Below, in pieces: positions 1-5,877 of a stretch of DNA of 17,655 bases (position 1 is its first letter; each line of letters opens with the position of its first letter). Source of the DNA: an uncultured Blastocatellia bacterium (GTDB lineage Bacteria > Acidobacteriota > Blastocatellia > Pyrinomonadales > Pyrinomonadaceae); the NCBI GenBank assembly GCA_946480785.1, contig CAMLLD010000101.1:1-17655 (forward strand), in the 5' to 3' direction. The translations under genes and the position numbers were made by a program. The notes beneath the pieces were generated by a model. It was not told the DNA's origin. It saw only the letters and a program-made list of their open reading frames with translations, and did no database searches.

Positions 1-723
1 GCCGAGGTACGTCGCCTCTTCTTCACCAATCATGAGCGCGTTGAGTTGCTTCGCATAACGCGCGGCAACGATCGAACCGGCGATCGTCGAGATCGCGACG
101 ATCTCCACCGCCTTCCAACTCGCTCCCGACAACGTTCCCAAACTCCAGAACGTGATCGAACGCGCCTGCGGATCGCGCGCGATGTACGACAGAAACCCGA
201 TCGCGCTCATGAACAACGCGTTCACCGCGAGGCCCGTCAGCAGCAGCATCACGATCGAGGCGCGCCCGTCTTCGCGCGATCGCGCCAGCAGAAAAACGAG
301 ATACGTCGAGATGATACCGCCGATGCACGCCGCGATTGGCAAGCTCCAAAGGCTCGCGCCGATGTGCAGTACGCCGCCGAGCACGAAGAAGAGCGCCGAA
401 CCAAACGCCGCGCCACTTGACGTGCCGACGAGTCCCGGCTCGACGATGGGATTGCGAAACAACGCCTGCATCAGTGTACCGCCGACGCCGAGACTCGCGC
501 CTACCAGCAGACACAGAATCGCGCGTGGTAGACGCAGTTCGAGAAAGATACGCTGGTCCAGGGTTGGTTCCGCACTGCCGGGAAAGAGCGACGCGAGCGC
601 GCGAGCGATCTCCGTGGTCGAGAAGTCGATGGCGCCGAAGCGGATCGAAGCGGCGAGAGTGAGAAGCGTGACAACAGCTAACGCAACGATCAGTGTTTGC
701 CGGCTGGCGCTTTGCTTTGTCAC
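1..723 (-). CDS. FecCD-family ABC transporter permease, probably hemin type (C-terminus outside window)
   Basis: Inner-membrane permease of the BtuC/FecCD/HmuU family, which forms the channel of ABC importers for heme, siderophores or cobalamin. I translated the minus strand from a GTG at 723-721 and the frame stays open to base 1, giving 241 residues of a usual 330-350. Visible signatures are a first membrane helix at about 11-28, LRLPR at 64-67 region, the conserved GASLGVGGTLMQALFRNP stretch at 75-92 followed by EPGLVGTSSGAAFG, TFWSLGTLSGASW at 191-203, and the coupling-loop region LNALMIGEEEATYLG at the cut end. The GTG overlaps the stop of the upstream binding-protein gene by four bases (GTGA), which fixes the start and implies translational coupling. 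Hemin is inferred from the HmuT-like partner. The ATPase gene should lie beyond the left edge. Confidence 0.88.
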   Translation of the reverse strand, partial: MTKQSASRQTLIVALAVVTLLTLAASIRFGAIDFSTTEIARALASLFPGSAEPTLDQRIFLELRLPRAILCLLVGASLGVGGTLMQALFRNPIVEPGLVGTSSGAAFGSALFFVLGGVLHIGASLWSLPIAACIGGIISTYLVFLLARSREDGRASIVMLLLTGLAVNALFMSAIGFLSYIARDPQARSITFWSLGTLSGASWKAVEIVAISTIAGSIVAARYAKQLNALMIGEEEATYLG

Positions 724-1607
724 TTTTGATGAATGACTGCGGCTACCTTCGCGATGTTTTCACCCGAGCGCGGACCAAAATAATTTAGCACGTTCTCTTC
801 GATTCGATAGATACGATTGTTCTTCGCGGCGTTGGAAGTCGCCACGCCCGGCAACGCTTTGATCTGATCGAGTGAGCCGTTGAGACGATCGTAACCGTAA
901 TCGGTGAGCAGAATGACGTCGGGGTTCGCCTGGGCCAGGATCTCCGGCGACTCCATCCGCTGCATGCCGCGGTTCTCGACCGCCATCTGTCCGCCCGCGA
1001 GTTCGATCATCTGGCTGACGCCGCCGCCGTCACCGCCGCCGCCTTTGCCGACGACGAGATAAACGTTCGACGCGCGGCCGAAGTGAATCACGGCGACGCG
1101 CGGATGATCCGTGTACTGCTTCACTTTTTCGAGCGAGGCTGCGCGTTGTGAATCGAGCGTGTTGCAGAGTTCTTCCGCGCGCGCTTCTTTGTGAAAGTAC
1201 GCGCCCATCTCGCGAATGAGGGCTTTCGTGCCGTCGAACGAATCGTTCTTCGCGGTGAACGTTTTCATCGGCACGTTCATCTGCTGGAGTTGTTGCACGA
1301 CTTGCGGTGGGCCAATGTTGTTGTCGTGAATGACGGCGGTCGGGTGCAGCGAGAGAATGCCCTCCGCACTCAACGCGCGGTGATAACCGACGGTCTGCAC
1401 GTTCTTCACTTCCGGCGGATACGTGGTTGAAAGATCGATCCCGACCACCGTGTCCTGCGCCCCCAACGCCCAGATGATCTCGTTATAGATCGGCGAGATC
1501 ACCACGTACCGCGCCGCCGTTCCCTGATTCGGCGCATTATGAAACCGCCCACACCCGGCCGCGAGCGCAGCGCAAGAGAGGAGAAAAAATAGTATTCGCT
1601 TGTTCAT
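720..1607 (-). CDS. HmuT-like periplasmic substrate-binding lipoprotein of a hemin/iron ABC importer
   Basis: Periplasmic ligand-binding component (TroA/BtuF superfamily, PF01497) delivering ligand to the FecCD permease encoded next. The ATG at 1607-1605 gives 295 residues and a typical lipoprotein signal: charged MNKR, hydrophobic core, lipobox LAAGC with Cys19 as the lipidated residue. The mature part contains NEIIWALGA, GIDLSTTYPPEV, VGYHRALSAEGILSL and GPPQVVQQL. This order matches hemin-binding HmuT proteins (VGYxRxLSAEG) better than cobalamin BtuF, so heme is the preferred ligand; this is family knowledge, not proof. A Gly-rich KGGGGDGGG loop precedes the second lobe. An upstream TTG at 1640 overlaps the DUF190 stop, but it would add 11 residues before the signal peptide, so the ATG was chosen. 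The gene starts 29 bases after the DUF190 stop and overlaps the permease start. Confidence 0.85.
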   Translation of the reverse strand: MNKRILFFLLSCAALAAGCGRFHNAPNQGTAARYVVISPIYNEIIWALGAQDTVVGIDLSTTYPPEVKNVQTVGYHRALSAEGILSLHPTAVIHDNNIGPPQVVQQLQQMNVPMKTFTAKNDSFDGTKALIREMGAYFHKEARAEELCNTLDSQRAASLEKVKQYTDHPRVAVIHFGRASNVYLVVGKGGGGDGGGVSQMIELAGGQMAVENRGMQRMESPEILAQANPDVILLTDYGYDRLNGSLDQIKALPGVATSNAAKNNRIYRIEENVLNYFGPRSGENIAKVAAVIHQK

Positions 1608-1636
1608 GGTTAATAGAGTCGTAAGTCTACATTCAC

Positions 1637-1966
1637 TCAAGCTTTGTAGTGAAGCACTTTGACATGTTCGAGCGTAACCAGACCGTCCTTGATCATCTGG
1701 TCGAGCACCGGCAGAAAGGCATCAATCTTTTCAGCGCTGTCCACTATCTCGATGACCATCGGCAGATCTTCGGATAGCCGAAGTATCTTCGCGGTGTGAA
1801 GAATGCTGTGCTTGCCAAAGCCCATGACGCCGCGCAACACAGTCGCGCCGGCTAATCCGTTTTCTCTGGCCTTTAACACGATGGCCTCGTAAAGCGGGTG
1901 GTGACCGTGCCGGTCACTCTCGCCGACGAAAATGCGCAACAGCGCGCCGTCTTCAGGAAGCGTCAT
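1637..1966 (-). CDS. DUF190 family protein (CrcB-associated)
   Basis: Small soluble protein of the DUF190 family (PF02641), a PII-like fold repeatedly found beside crcB; its biochemical role is unsettled. From the ATG at 1966-1964 it has 109 residues. It shows the family pattern GALLRIFVGESDRHG near the start, HHPLYEAIVLKARENGLAGATVLRG, then GFGKHSILH and LSEDLPMVIEIVD, ending EHVKVLHYKA. The ATG was preferred to GTG codons at 1990 and 1978 because a GAGG sits six bases upstream and because the product then starts at the usual point. The start lies eight bases after the crcB stop, so the two are almost surely co-transcribed. The 29-base gap to the hemin-binding lipoprotein suggests the whole set is one transcript. 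It may modulate CrcB or sense an ion, but that is inference. Confidence 0.87.
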   Translation of the reverse strand: MTLPEDGALLRIFVGESDRHGHHPLYEAIVLKARENGLAGATVLRGVMGFGKHSILHTAKILRLSEDLPMVIEIVDSAEKIDAFLPVLDQMIKDGLVTLEHVKVLHYKA

Positions 1967-1972
1967 TGTTGT

Positions 1973-1976
1973 CCTC
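1973..1976 (-). promoter_or_regulatory. Ribosome binding site for the DUF190 gene
   Basis: On the minus strand GAGG lies six bases before the ATG at 1966. It overlaps the stop codon of crcB and decides between this ATG and the in-frame upstream GTG codons. Confidence 0.6.
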
Positions 1977-2349
1977 ACATAGCTTTGCACAAAACGTATC
2001 CGGTCCAGACCATCAATAAACCGAAAACGTTTGAAGCAGCGATGTTCAGCGTCGCGAGCCCGAATTCCCCGTCACGCAGCAGAGTGAACGTCTGCAAACC
2101 GTAAGACGAAAAAGTCGTGAAGCCGCCGAGAAAGCCAATCAATATGATCGTGCGCAGAGTTGGTGAGAGCAGGAACCTTTCTTCAGTGAGATAGAAGATA
2201 GCGCCCGCCAAAAAGCACCCGACGAGATTGACGGCCATAGTTCCCCACGGAAATGTTTCACCATACTGCCGCGCCACAACTCCCGAGAGCCAATACCGAG
2301 CAAGCGTCCCAATTAGACCAGCAAGGCCTATCAATATGGTTTTCTGCAT
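1975..2349 (-). CDS. crcB: Fluoride channel CrcB/Fluc
   Basis: Small dual-topology membrane protein that lets fluoride leave the cell and protects against fluoride toxicity. The ATG at 2349-2347 gives 124 residues, the normal length for a single-domain Fluc that works as an antiparallel homodimer. Four hydrophobic segments are visible. Family signatures are LAGLIGTLARYW near the start (GxxGxxxRY), GTMAVNLVGCFLAG at 36-49 with the conserved Asn41, and GFLGGFTTFSSY at 72-83, which supplies the central sodium site and the start of the phenylalanine track. The in-frame TTG at 2382 was rejected because it adds a charged 11-residue leader unlike the family. The gene heads a minus-strand set with DUF190, a hemin-binding lipoprotein and a FecCD permease. 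I looked upstream for a fluoride riboswitch and could not match the conserved core. Confidence 0.93.
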   Translation of the reverse strand: MQKTILIGLAGLIGTLARYWLSGVVARQYGETFPWGTMAVNLVGCFLAGAIFYLTEERFLLSPTLRTIILIGFLGGFTTFSSYGLQTFTLLRDGEFGLATLNIAASNVFGLLMVWTGYVLCKAM

Positions 2350-2417
2350 GTAAGTATCGCTGCTCCGTTCCTGGTTTCGCAAAGCAAAGCGCCTACTGGC
2401 TGGGCCATGGTAGCACT

Positions 2418-2440
2418 CATATAACTAACGTAGTATTATG
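2418..2440. promoter_or_regulatory. 23-bp interrupted dyad in the crcB/DUF2188 divergent region; candidate operator
   Basis: The sequence reads CATA-TA-ACTA-ACG-TAGT-AT-TATG. The arms CATA..ACTA and TAGT..TATG are exact reverse complements, so 16 of 23 positions are symmetric, and the site is A+T-rich. It lies in the 111-base region between the divergent starts of crcB (2349) and the DUF2188 gene (2461), where a two-fold-symmetric regulator would be expected to bind. Which regulator, or whether any binds, is unknown. Confidence 0.35.
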
Positions 2441-2460
2441 CGCCTCAGGATAAAACTCAC

Positions 2461-2811
2461 ATGTCACACTCAAAAAACATTCACGTCGTTTTGCGCTACG
2501 ATATCTGGGTCGTGCGAAGAGAAGACACGTTCCGAGCAACATCGGTGCATGAAACGCAGCGCGAGGCGGTTGAAGTCGCGCGCAAAATAGCGCGCGCACA
2601 AAACAGTCAACTGGTAATTCATGGTCGCAATGGCCGCGTACGAAAAAGAATTATCTACGGTAGGAGTGCGGCGCCGCCACGACCGCCAGAAGTGTTATTC
2701 CCTAAGTTCCGAGCCAGCAGGAGTAAAAAAGAAATCGAAAAAGCAGTGCGGGCGGTGATGAAGGAAATGGAAAGCAGGTCCAGTAATTCGTCACGTACTG
2801 TAAAGCGTTAG
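2461..2811 (+). CDS. DUF2188 domain protein
   Basis: A 116-residue soluble protein. Residues about 6-65 match DUF2188 (PF09954): HVVLRYDIWVVRREDTFRAT, then HETQREAVEVARKIARAQ, then QLVIHGRNGRVRKRIIYG. This is the family order of a short beta-rich strand pair, one helix and a closing hairpin ending in the IHGxxGxI motif. The function is not established; members are often small stand-alone proteins. The C-terminal 45 residues are lysine/arginine-rich and helical (SKKEIEKAVRAVMKEMES), an extension beyond the core domain. An AGGA lies about nine bases before the ATG. It is divergent from crcB across 111 bases, and the next gene on the same strand begins 39 bases after its stop. Base composition is more A+T-rich than in the flanking operons. 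Confidence 0.8.
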   Translation: MSHSKNIHVVLRYDIWVVRREDTFRATSVHETQREAVEVARKIARAQNSQLVIHGRNGRVRKRIIYGRSAAPPRPPEVLFPKFRASRSKKEIEKAVRAVMKEMESRSSNSSRTVKR

Positions 2812-2850
2812 CGGTCTAAACTCGCACAACAAGATACCGAGCATCCTCAC

Positions 2851-3114
2851 ATGCCACCAACGCGGACTAGAAAGATCCCACCGGACTTCCGTAAGAATGT
2901 ATTCATCAACTGTCCGTTTGACGATGATTATCTCTGGCTGTTTCGCGCAATCGCCTTTACTACTCACGTCTTAGGATTCAATCTTCGTTGTGCGCTTGAA
3001 GAGAGTAACGCCGGCAATACAAGAATCGATAAGATTCAGAATCGGCGCTTCATTTCAGATATTTCAGGTCCAGGAGTGTATGCACATGGCGGCACACAGA
3101 GGCCGAGATTTTAA
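2851..3114 (+). pseudogene. Internally deleted remnant of a 'FINCPFDD' family protein
   Basis: The frame encodes 87 residues. Its first 62 residues match from memory the N-terminus of a larger uncharacterised family: FRKNVFINCPFDDDYLWLF, then RCALEESNAGNTRIDKI. In full-length members RIDKI is followed by roughly 75 residues containing a CRxxIHDxSRT segment and a PRFNMPxELG segment, and only later by YRYQKFISDIAGQDIxAHG. Here RIDKI (residues 58-62) runs almost directly into RRFISDISGPGVYAHGG (64-81), so the middle appears to be missing in frame. The reading then ends at TAA six residues later, without the usual C-terminal helical region. A 7-bp AGAATCG occurs at 3022-3028 and 3038-3044 near the junction. 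The protein is probably non-functional. A naturally short relative is the alternative. The family match is from recall and was not searched. Confidence 0.55.
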
Positions 3115-3249
3115 CTAGTTCGGCAGGTTCAAGAGAGCTTTACCTTCGATTTGTGAGGAACTCCACTGGAACCCAGATAGATTGGGATCGCGGGTTACTC
3201 GTATGGTGTGGCAAGTTGGGTGAAAGCTCATCCGTTCTGATGAAGTGTC

Positions 3250-3468
3250 CTAGAAAAACCGGCGCAGGAGGTTGAAGATCAGAGTGAGTGCGAGGGAGAT
3301 CAGGAGCATGGAGACGATGGGAACGTAGACGCGAACGTTGCCGCTCTCGTATCGGATGTCGCCAGGCAGACGTCCGAACCAGCCAAGTCCGCCCGAGTAG
3401 ATCAATAGGCCAATCAGAATGACGAACACGCCTCCGACAACTACCAGCAATCCGAGCGAGCGATCCAT
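3250..3468 (-). CDS. DUF2905 family small membrane protein
   Basis: A 72-residue integral membrane protein of the DUF2905 family (PF11146), whose members are about 65-75 residues. Two hydrophobic helices are visible at about 5-26 and 48-70. They are separated by the characteristic loop GLGWFGRLPGDIRYESGNVRVYVPI, in which the GRLPGDI core is the family signature. The protein ends with a basic NLLRRFF tail. The ATG at 3468 has an AAGG about eight bases upstream. It starts 42 bases after the DinB-like gene on the same strand, so the two may share a transcript. No function is established for the family. Confidence 0.88.
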   Translation of the reverse strand: MDRSLGLLVVVGGVFVILIGLLIYSGGLGWFGRLPGDIRYESGNVRVYVPIVSMLLISLALTLIFNLLRRFF

Positions 3469-3510
3469 CTCAACACCCTTGGTTTCTCACATCGTAGTAA
3501 GCCACTTACC

Positions 3511-3987
3511 TCACGCTTTCAACAGTCTCGCCATCACTGCCAGCACGCCGAGGTGGTAGGCGTTGTGGTCGGCGATCAGGAGCGCCTCGCGCAGGATCGT
3601 CTGCCCGTCACCGTGCGGAATCTTCGCGTGTAAGTCCGTTGACTCAGCCTCCACGAGCGCTTGCACCTGTTGCTCATCCTTCCGAAACTCGTCGATCGTT
3701 TTTTGCCACAACTCCGGCGTGCCCAACTCATCCGCTCCCGGCCAATAACCTTTCGGAAAGTCCGGCGATACGTGACTCGCATCGCGACTGAACTCGAGTA
3801 TGTCCCACTGCGCGATACGCATGTGCTCCAACACCTGCCACGCCGTGTACGGCAACCCATTGATGCGACGATTGCAGAGATCCGGCGGAAAACTGTTTAC
3901 GAGATCGTCAAACGACAGATGCGCACTGCCGCCGCGCAGCAGCGACAGCAGGTGCTTGCGCAAGGAAGCGTCTTGTTCTTGTGCCAT
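3511..3987 (-). CDS. DinB-like four-helix metalloenzyme-fold protein
   Basis: A 158-residue cytoplasmic protein of the DinB/YfiT superfamily, probably the DinB_2 branch (PF12867). These are four-helix bundles that hold a divalent metal with three histidines; some use low-molecular-weight thiols as cosubstrates, but most are uncharacterised. The three expected ligands are present: His55 in QVLEHMRIAQWD and His141/His145 in ADHNAYHLGVL (HxxxH). The spacing between them and the total length are typical, so the metal site looks intact. A GYWPGADELG loop at 80-89 is also commonly seen in this branch. The ATG at 3987 has no strong ribosome binding site. DUF2905 follows 42 bases downstream and an unrecognised gene ends 46 bases upstream. 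The substrate cannot be inferred. Confidence 0.85.
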   Translation of the reverse strand: MAQEQDASLRKHLLSLLRGGSAHLSFDDLVNSFPPDLCNRRINGLPYTAWQVLEHMRIAQWDILEFSRDASHVSPDFPKGYWPGADELGTPELWQKTIDEFRKDEQQVQALVEAESTDLHAKIPHGDGQTILREALLIADHNAYHLGVLAVMARLLKA

Positions 3988-4033
3988 GCAATTACTCTAG
4001 CACTCTATTGACGTGGTGGAAATTTGAGAGGCG

Positions 4034-4432
4034 TTAGCAACCGGCGGTGCCGATATGCAGGAAGGGTCGCAGTATGTAATACACCGCCTGGTCAACCGTG
4101 AGCATGTCGCCGTCCGCGCTCCGCAGCGACGCGAGTGAATCCTGAACGTCTATCGCGAGGCTCTCGTGAAAGTCGCGCTCGATTTCATCCGGCCCACCCA
4201 GCACGAGTCGACTATCAACGTCGACAGCTTCAGCACGAAAGCGAATCGTCACGCACATCTGCGGGCACGAGCTCTTGTTCACAACCACGGTTTCGCCACC
4301 TTCGAACCGGCATTCCAACCCGCTGGTCTTGCTGCGCAGATCGGTAGCGCGGTTCATCTCCGCGACCACACTGCTCATCAACTGTTTCAGGTCGGCCCAA
4401 AGGGCGGCTGTTTGTGGCTTATGATTTGGCAT
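4034..4432 (-). CDS. Hypothetical protein, 132 residues
   Basis: Not recognised. From the ATG at 4432 the product starts MPNHKPQTAALWADLKQLM, has an N-terminal helix rich in Ala/Leu/Met, then two apparent beta-rich stretches (LECRFEGGETVVVNKSSC; QMCVTIRFRAEAVDVDSRLVLGG), and a helical C-terminus ending HIGTAGC. There is no signal peptide, membrane segment or clear motif; four cysteines are present, one of them the final residue. The frame continues 71 codons further upstream to 4645, but that leader is Cys/Arg-rich, lacks a plausible start signal and would overlap the divergent sigma-factor start, so the shorter form was chosen. The sequence before 4432 contains GGTGG close to the ATG. Coding status rests on the long open frame and sensible composition only. 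Confidence 0.55.
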   Translation of the reverse strand: MPNHKPQTAALWADLKQLMSSVVAEMNRATDLRSKTSGLECRFEGGETVVVNKSSCPQMCVTIRFRAEAVDVDSRLVLGGPDEIERDFHESLAIDVQDSLASLRSADGDMLTVDQAVYYILRPFLHIGTAGC

Positions 4433-4628
4433 TGACCACCCGTACAGTGCCGGCGGTCTAGTAAGAAATACGTTTACTGTGTTTGGGAGGGTTTTAGGGT
4501 ACGCCCTAAGTCTCAGGTTGTAAAGAGTGCAGAAATGAAGGCGAAAAATATCGGACCAGCAAGACATGTGGTCGCGAGCGCTCCAACTTTCCTGTATGCT
4601 GCTTCGCAGGCAATAACTAACAACAACA
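4433..4628. other. Divergent intergenic region before the sigma-factor gene
   Basis: This 196-base non-coding stretch separates the hypothetical gene on the minus strand from the sigma-factor gene on the plus strand and must carry promoters for both. I see no convincing -35/-10 pair and no strong ribosome binding site before the ATG at 4629; the leader ends in a CAACAACAA run. The only clear structure is the inverted repeat at 4494-4509. Confidence 0.5.
4494..4509. promoter_or_regulatory. Perfect inverted repeat upstream of the ECF sigma gene; candidate operator
   Basis: TTAGGG-TACG-CCCTAA is a perfect 6-bp inverted repeat with a 4-base spacer, about 120 bases before the sigma-factor start. 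There is no downstream T-run, so a terminator is unlikely on either strand. Its place in a divergent promoter region suits a binding site for a dimeric regulator, but no specific factor can be named. Confidence 0.35.
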
Positions 4629-5186
4629 ATGGCATCAAGTGACAAGCAGCTTTTCGAAGCGTGCCGTCGTGGTGATGAAGCCGCGTGGGAGGAGCTGGTA
4701 AATCGTTATCAAAAATTGATCTACACCATTCCCCGCCGCGCCGGACTGAACGCCGATCAAGCGGCCGACGTATTCCAGGAAGTTTTCACAACCCTGCTAA
4801 GAAAACTGGACCATATCGACGATCCGACACGACTCCACGCGTGGCTCGTTACTACCGCGCGCCGGACTACGTGGCGGACAATTTTCAAACAACAAGCATT
4901 CGCGACCGAGGCGGAACAAGACGGCGACGAGGAAATACTGGCCGGCATCCGTGACGACGCCGCGTTACCGGACGACGTGCTCCTGAAGCTGGAGGAGCAA
5001 CATCGCGTCCGTGTGGCGCTGAACGAATTGGACGAGCGTTGCCAGAAACTGCTGAAACTGCTTTTTTATGAAAGCGAGCCGCGTCCCTACGCGGAAATCG
5101 CCGCGGCGCTGGGCACGTCCGAAGGAAGTATCGGGCCGACACGCGCTCGTTGCCTTCAGAAAATGCTGCGTTTATTGAATAAGTAG
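4629..5186 (+). CDS. ECF-type RNA polymerase sigma factor
   Basis: Two-domain alternative sigma-70 factor of 185 residues, the usual ECF size; it directs RNA polymerase to a small set of promoters. Region 2 spans about 6-82, starting LFEACRRGDEAAWEELVNRY and including the core-binding stretch ADVFQEVFTTLLRKL at 46-60 and the WLVTTARRTTW segment that contacts the -10 element. A linker follows (about 90-118). Region 4 spans about 122-183, with ELDERCQKLLKLLFYE and the helix-turn-helix YAEIAAALGTSEGSIGPTRA that reads the -35 element. The ATG at 4629 places the domain start normally, though no good ribosome binding site precedes it. The gene for an Hx3Cx2C zinc-motif protein begins 74 bases after the stop, the standard place for a cognate anti-sigma factor. 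Confidence 0.93.
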   Translation: MASSDKQLFEACRRGDEAAWEELVNRYQKLIYTIPRRAGLNADQAADVFQEVFTTLLRKLDHIDDPTRLHAWLVTTARRTTWRTIFKQQAFATEAEQDGDEEILAGIRDDAALPDDVLLKLEEQHRVRVALNELDERCQKLLKLLFYESEPRPYAEIAAALGTSEGSIGPTRARCLQKMLRLLNK

Positions 5187-5260
5187 CCGCGTGTGTATTT
5201 TTCGTTCTAAGAATCAGACTGTGGTTGCGAGAACGGAGATTTGACGACACCTTACGACCA

Positions 5261-5863
5261 ATGAGTAATTCAACCGGACATATTCCCCCTGAAAAAATGG
5301 CTGATCTAATCGACGAGCGCGAGACGCTGGACAACCGAGGACAGATGATGGCACATATTTCCGAATGTCATGATTGCTCGCTTGAATACCGGCGAGTCGA
5401 ACACCTGGTCACCTTGATGAAGACTGACCGGGCGGAAGATGCGCCCCGCGATGTGTTGTTCCAGGTAGTCAACCTGTTTCCCAAGCAGGCCGAATCCCGG
5501 GCGCCGTCAATGGCGCGCAGGGTAATGGCGGCACTCAGTTTCGACAGTTTCACTACCCGGCCGGCGTTTGGAGTACGTTCCGGACAAGCAGCCTCGCGAC
5601 AGTTGGTCTACTCGGTCGAGGGCAACGACGTCGAGTTGAGAGTTACGCCTGAAGAGGATCAGTGGGTCATAAGTGGCCAGGTGCTGCGTGAGAGCTGCGT
5701 TGCCGCTCGGGTGGAGATAGACGGCGCAACCGGCTCGGCGTCCACGGCGTTGAATGACAGTTGCGAGTTTACTCTGCCGCCTCTTCCTAGAGGAGATTAC
5801 TCCCTGCGGATACTGATGCCGGGTTTGGAAATCGAATTACCGCAGCTCGATCTGAAAGGTTGA
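5261..5863 (+). CDS. Putative soluble zinc-finger anti-sigma factor
   Basis: A 200-residue protein with an anti-sigma-type zinc motif near its N-terminus: His32, Cys36 and Cys39 in HISECHDC (Hx3Cx2C), preceded by helix PEKMADLIDE and followed by the helix SLEYRRVEHLVTLMK. This matches the zf-HC2/ZAS domain that clamps ECF sigma factors. Unlike classical membrane anti-sigmas it has no transmembrane segment, so it should be cytoplasmic. Residues about 115-200 form a beta-rich domain (VYSVEGNDVELRVTPEED; WVISGQVLRES; LPRGDYSLRILMPG) that resembles carboxypeptidase-regulatory/Ig-like folds. The ATG at 5261 was chosen over an in-frame TTG at 5225. The stop lies 14 bases before the TPR-CHAT start, so these two are coupled. 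Anti-sigma activity is inferred from motif and position. Confidence 0.72.
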   Translation: MSNSTGHIPPEKMADLIDERETLDNRGQMMAHISECHDCSLEYRRVEHLVTLMKTDRAEDAPRDVLFQVVNLFPKQAESRAPSMARRVMAALSFDSFTTRPAFGVRSGQAASRQLVYSVEGNDVELRVTPEEDQWVISGQVLRESCVAARVEIDGATGSASTALNDSCEFTLPPLPRGDYSLRILMPGLEIELPQLDLKG

Positions 5864-5877
5864 TCGTAAGGCAAAGA

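Noticed and set aside
23..514. Arg-rich open frames over the permease region on both strands
   Set aside because: They are shadows of the FecCD permease, whose own frame is open from 723 to base 1 and has clear family motifs.
2350..2460. Fluoride (crcB-motif) riboswitch upstream of crcB
   Set aside because: Read on the minus strand, the leader does not show the conserved pseudoknot core or the paired stems in the right order, so no riboswitch is claimed.
3115..3249. Continuation of the FINCPFDD-family protein in another frame after 3114
   Set aside because: A frame is open there for about 50 codons, but its translation shows nothing I can match to the family's C-terminal region.
4433..4645. 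Upstream extension of the 4034-4432 gene to 4645
   Set aside because: The extra 71 residues look non-coding, cover the inverted repeat and overlap the divergent sigma-factor start.
5225..5260. TTG start for the zinc-finger gene
   Set aside because: It adds only a basic 12-residue leader with no ribosome binding site; the ATG at 5261 starts just before the zinc-motif helix.
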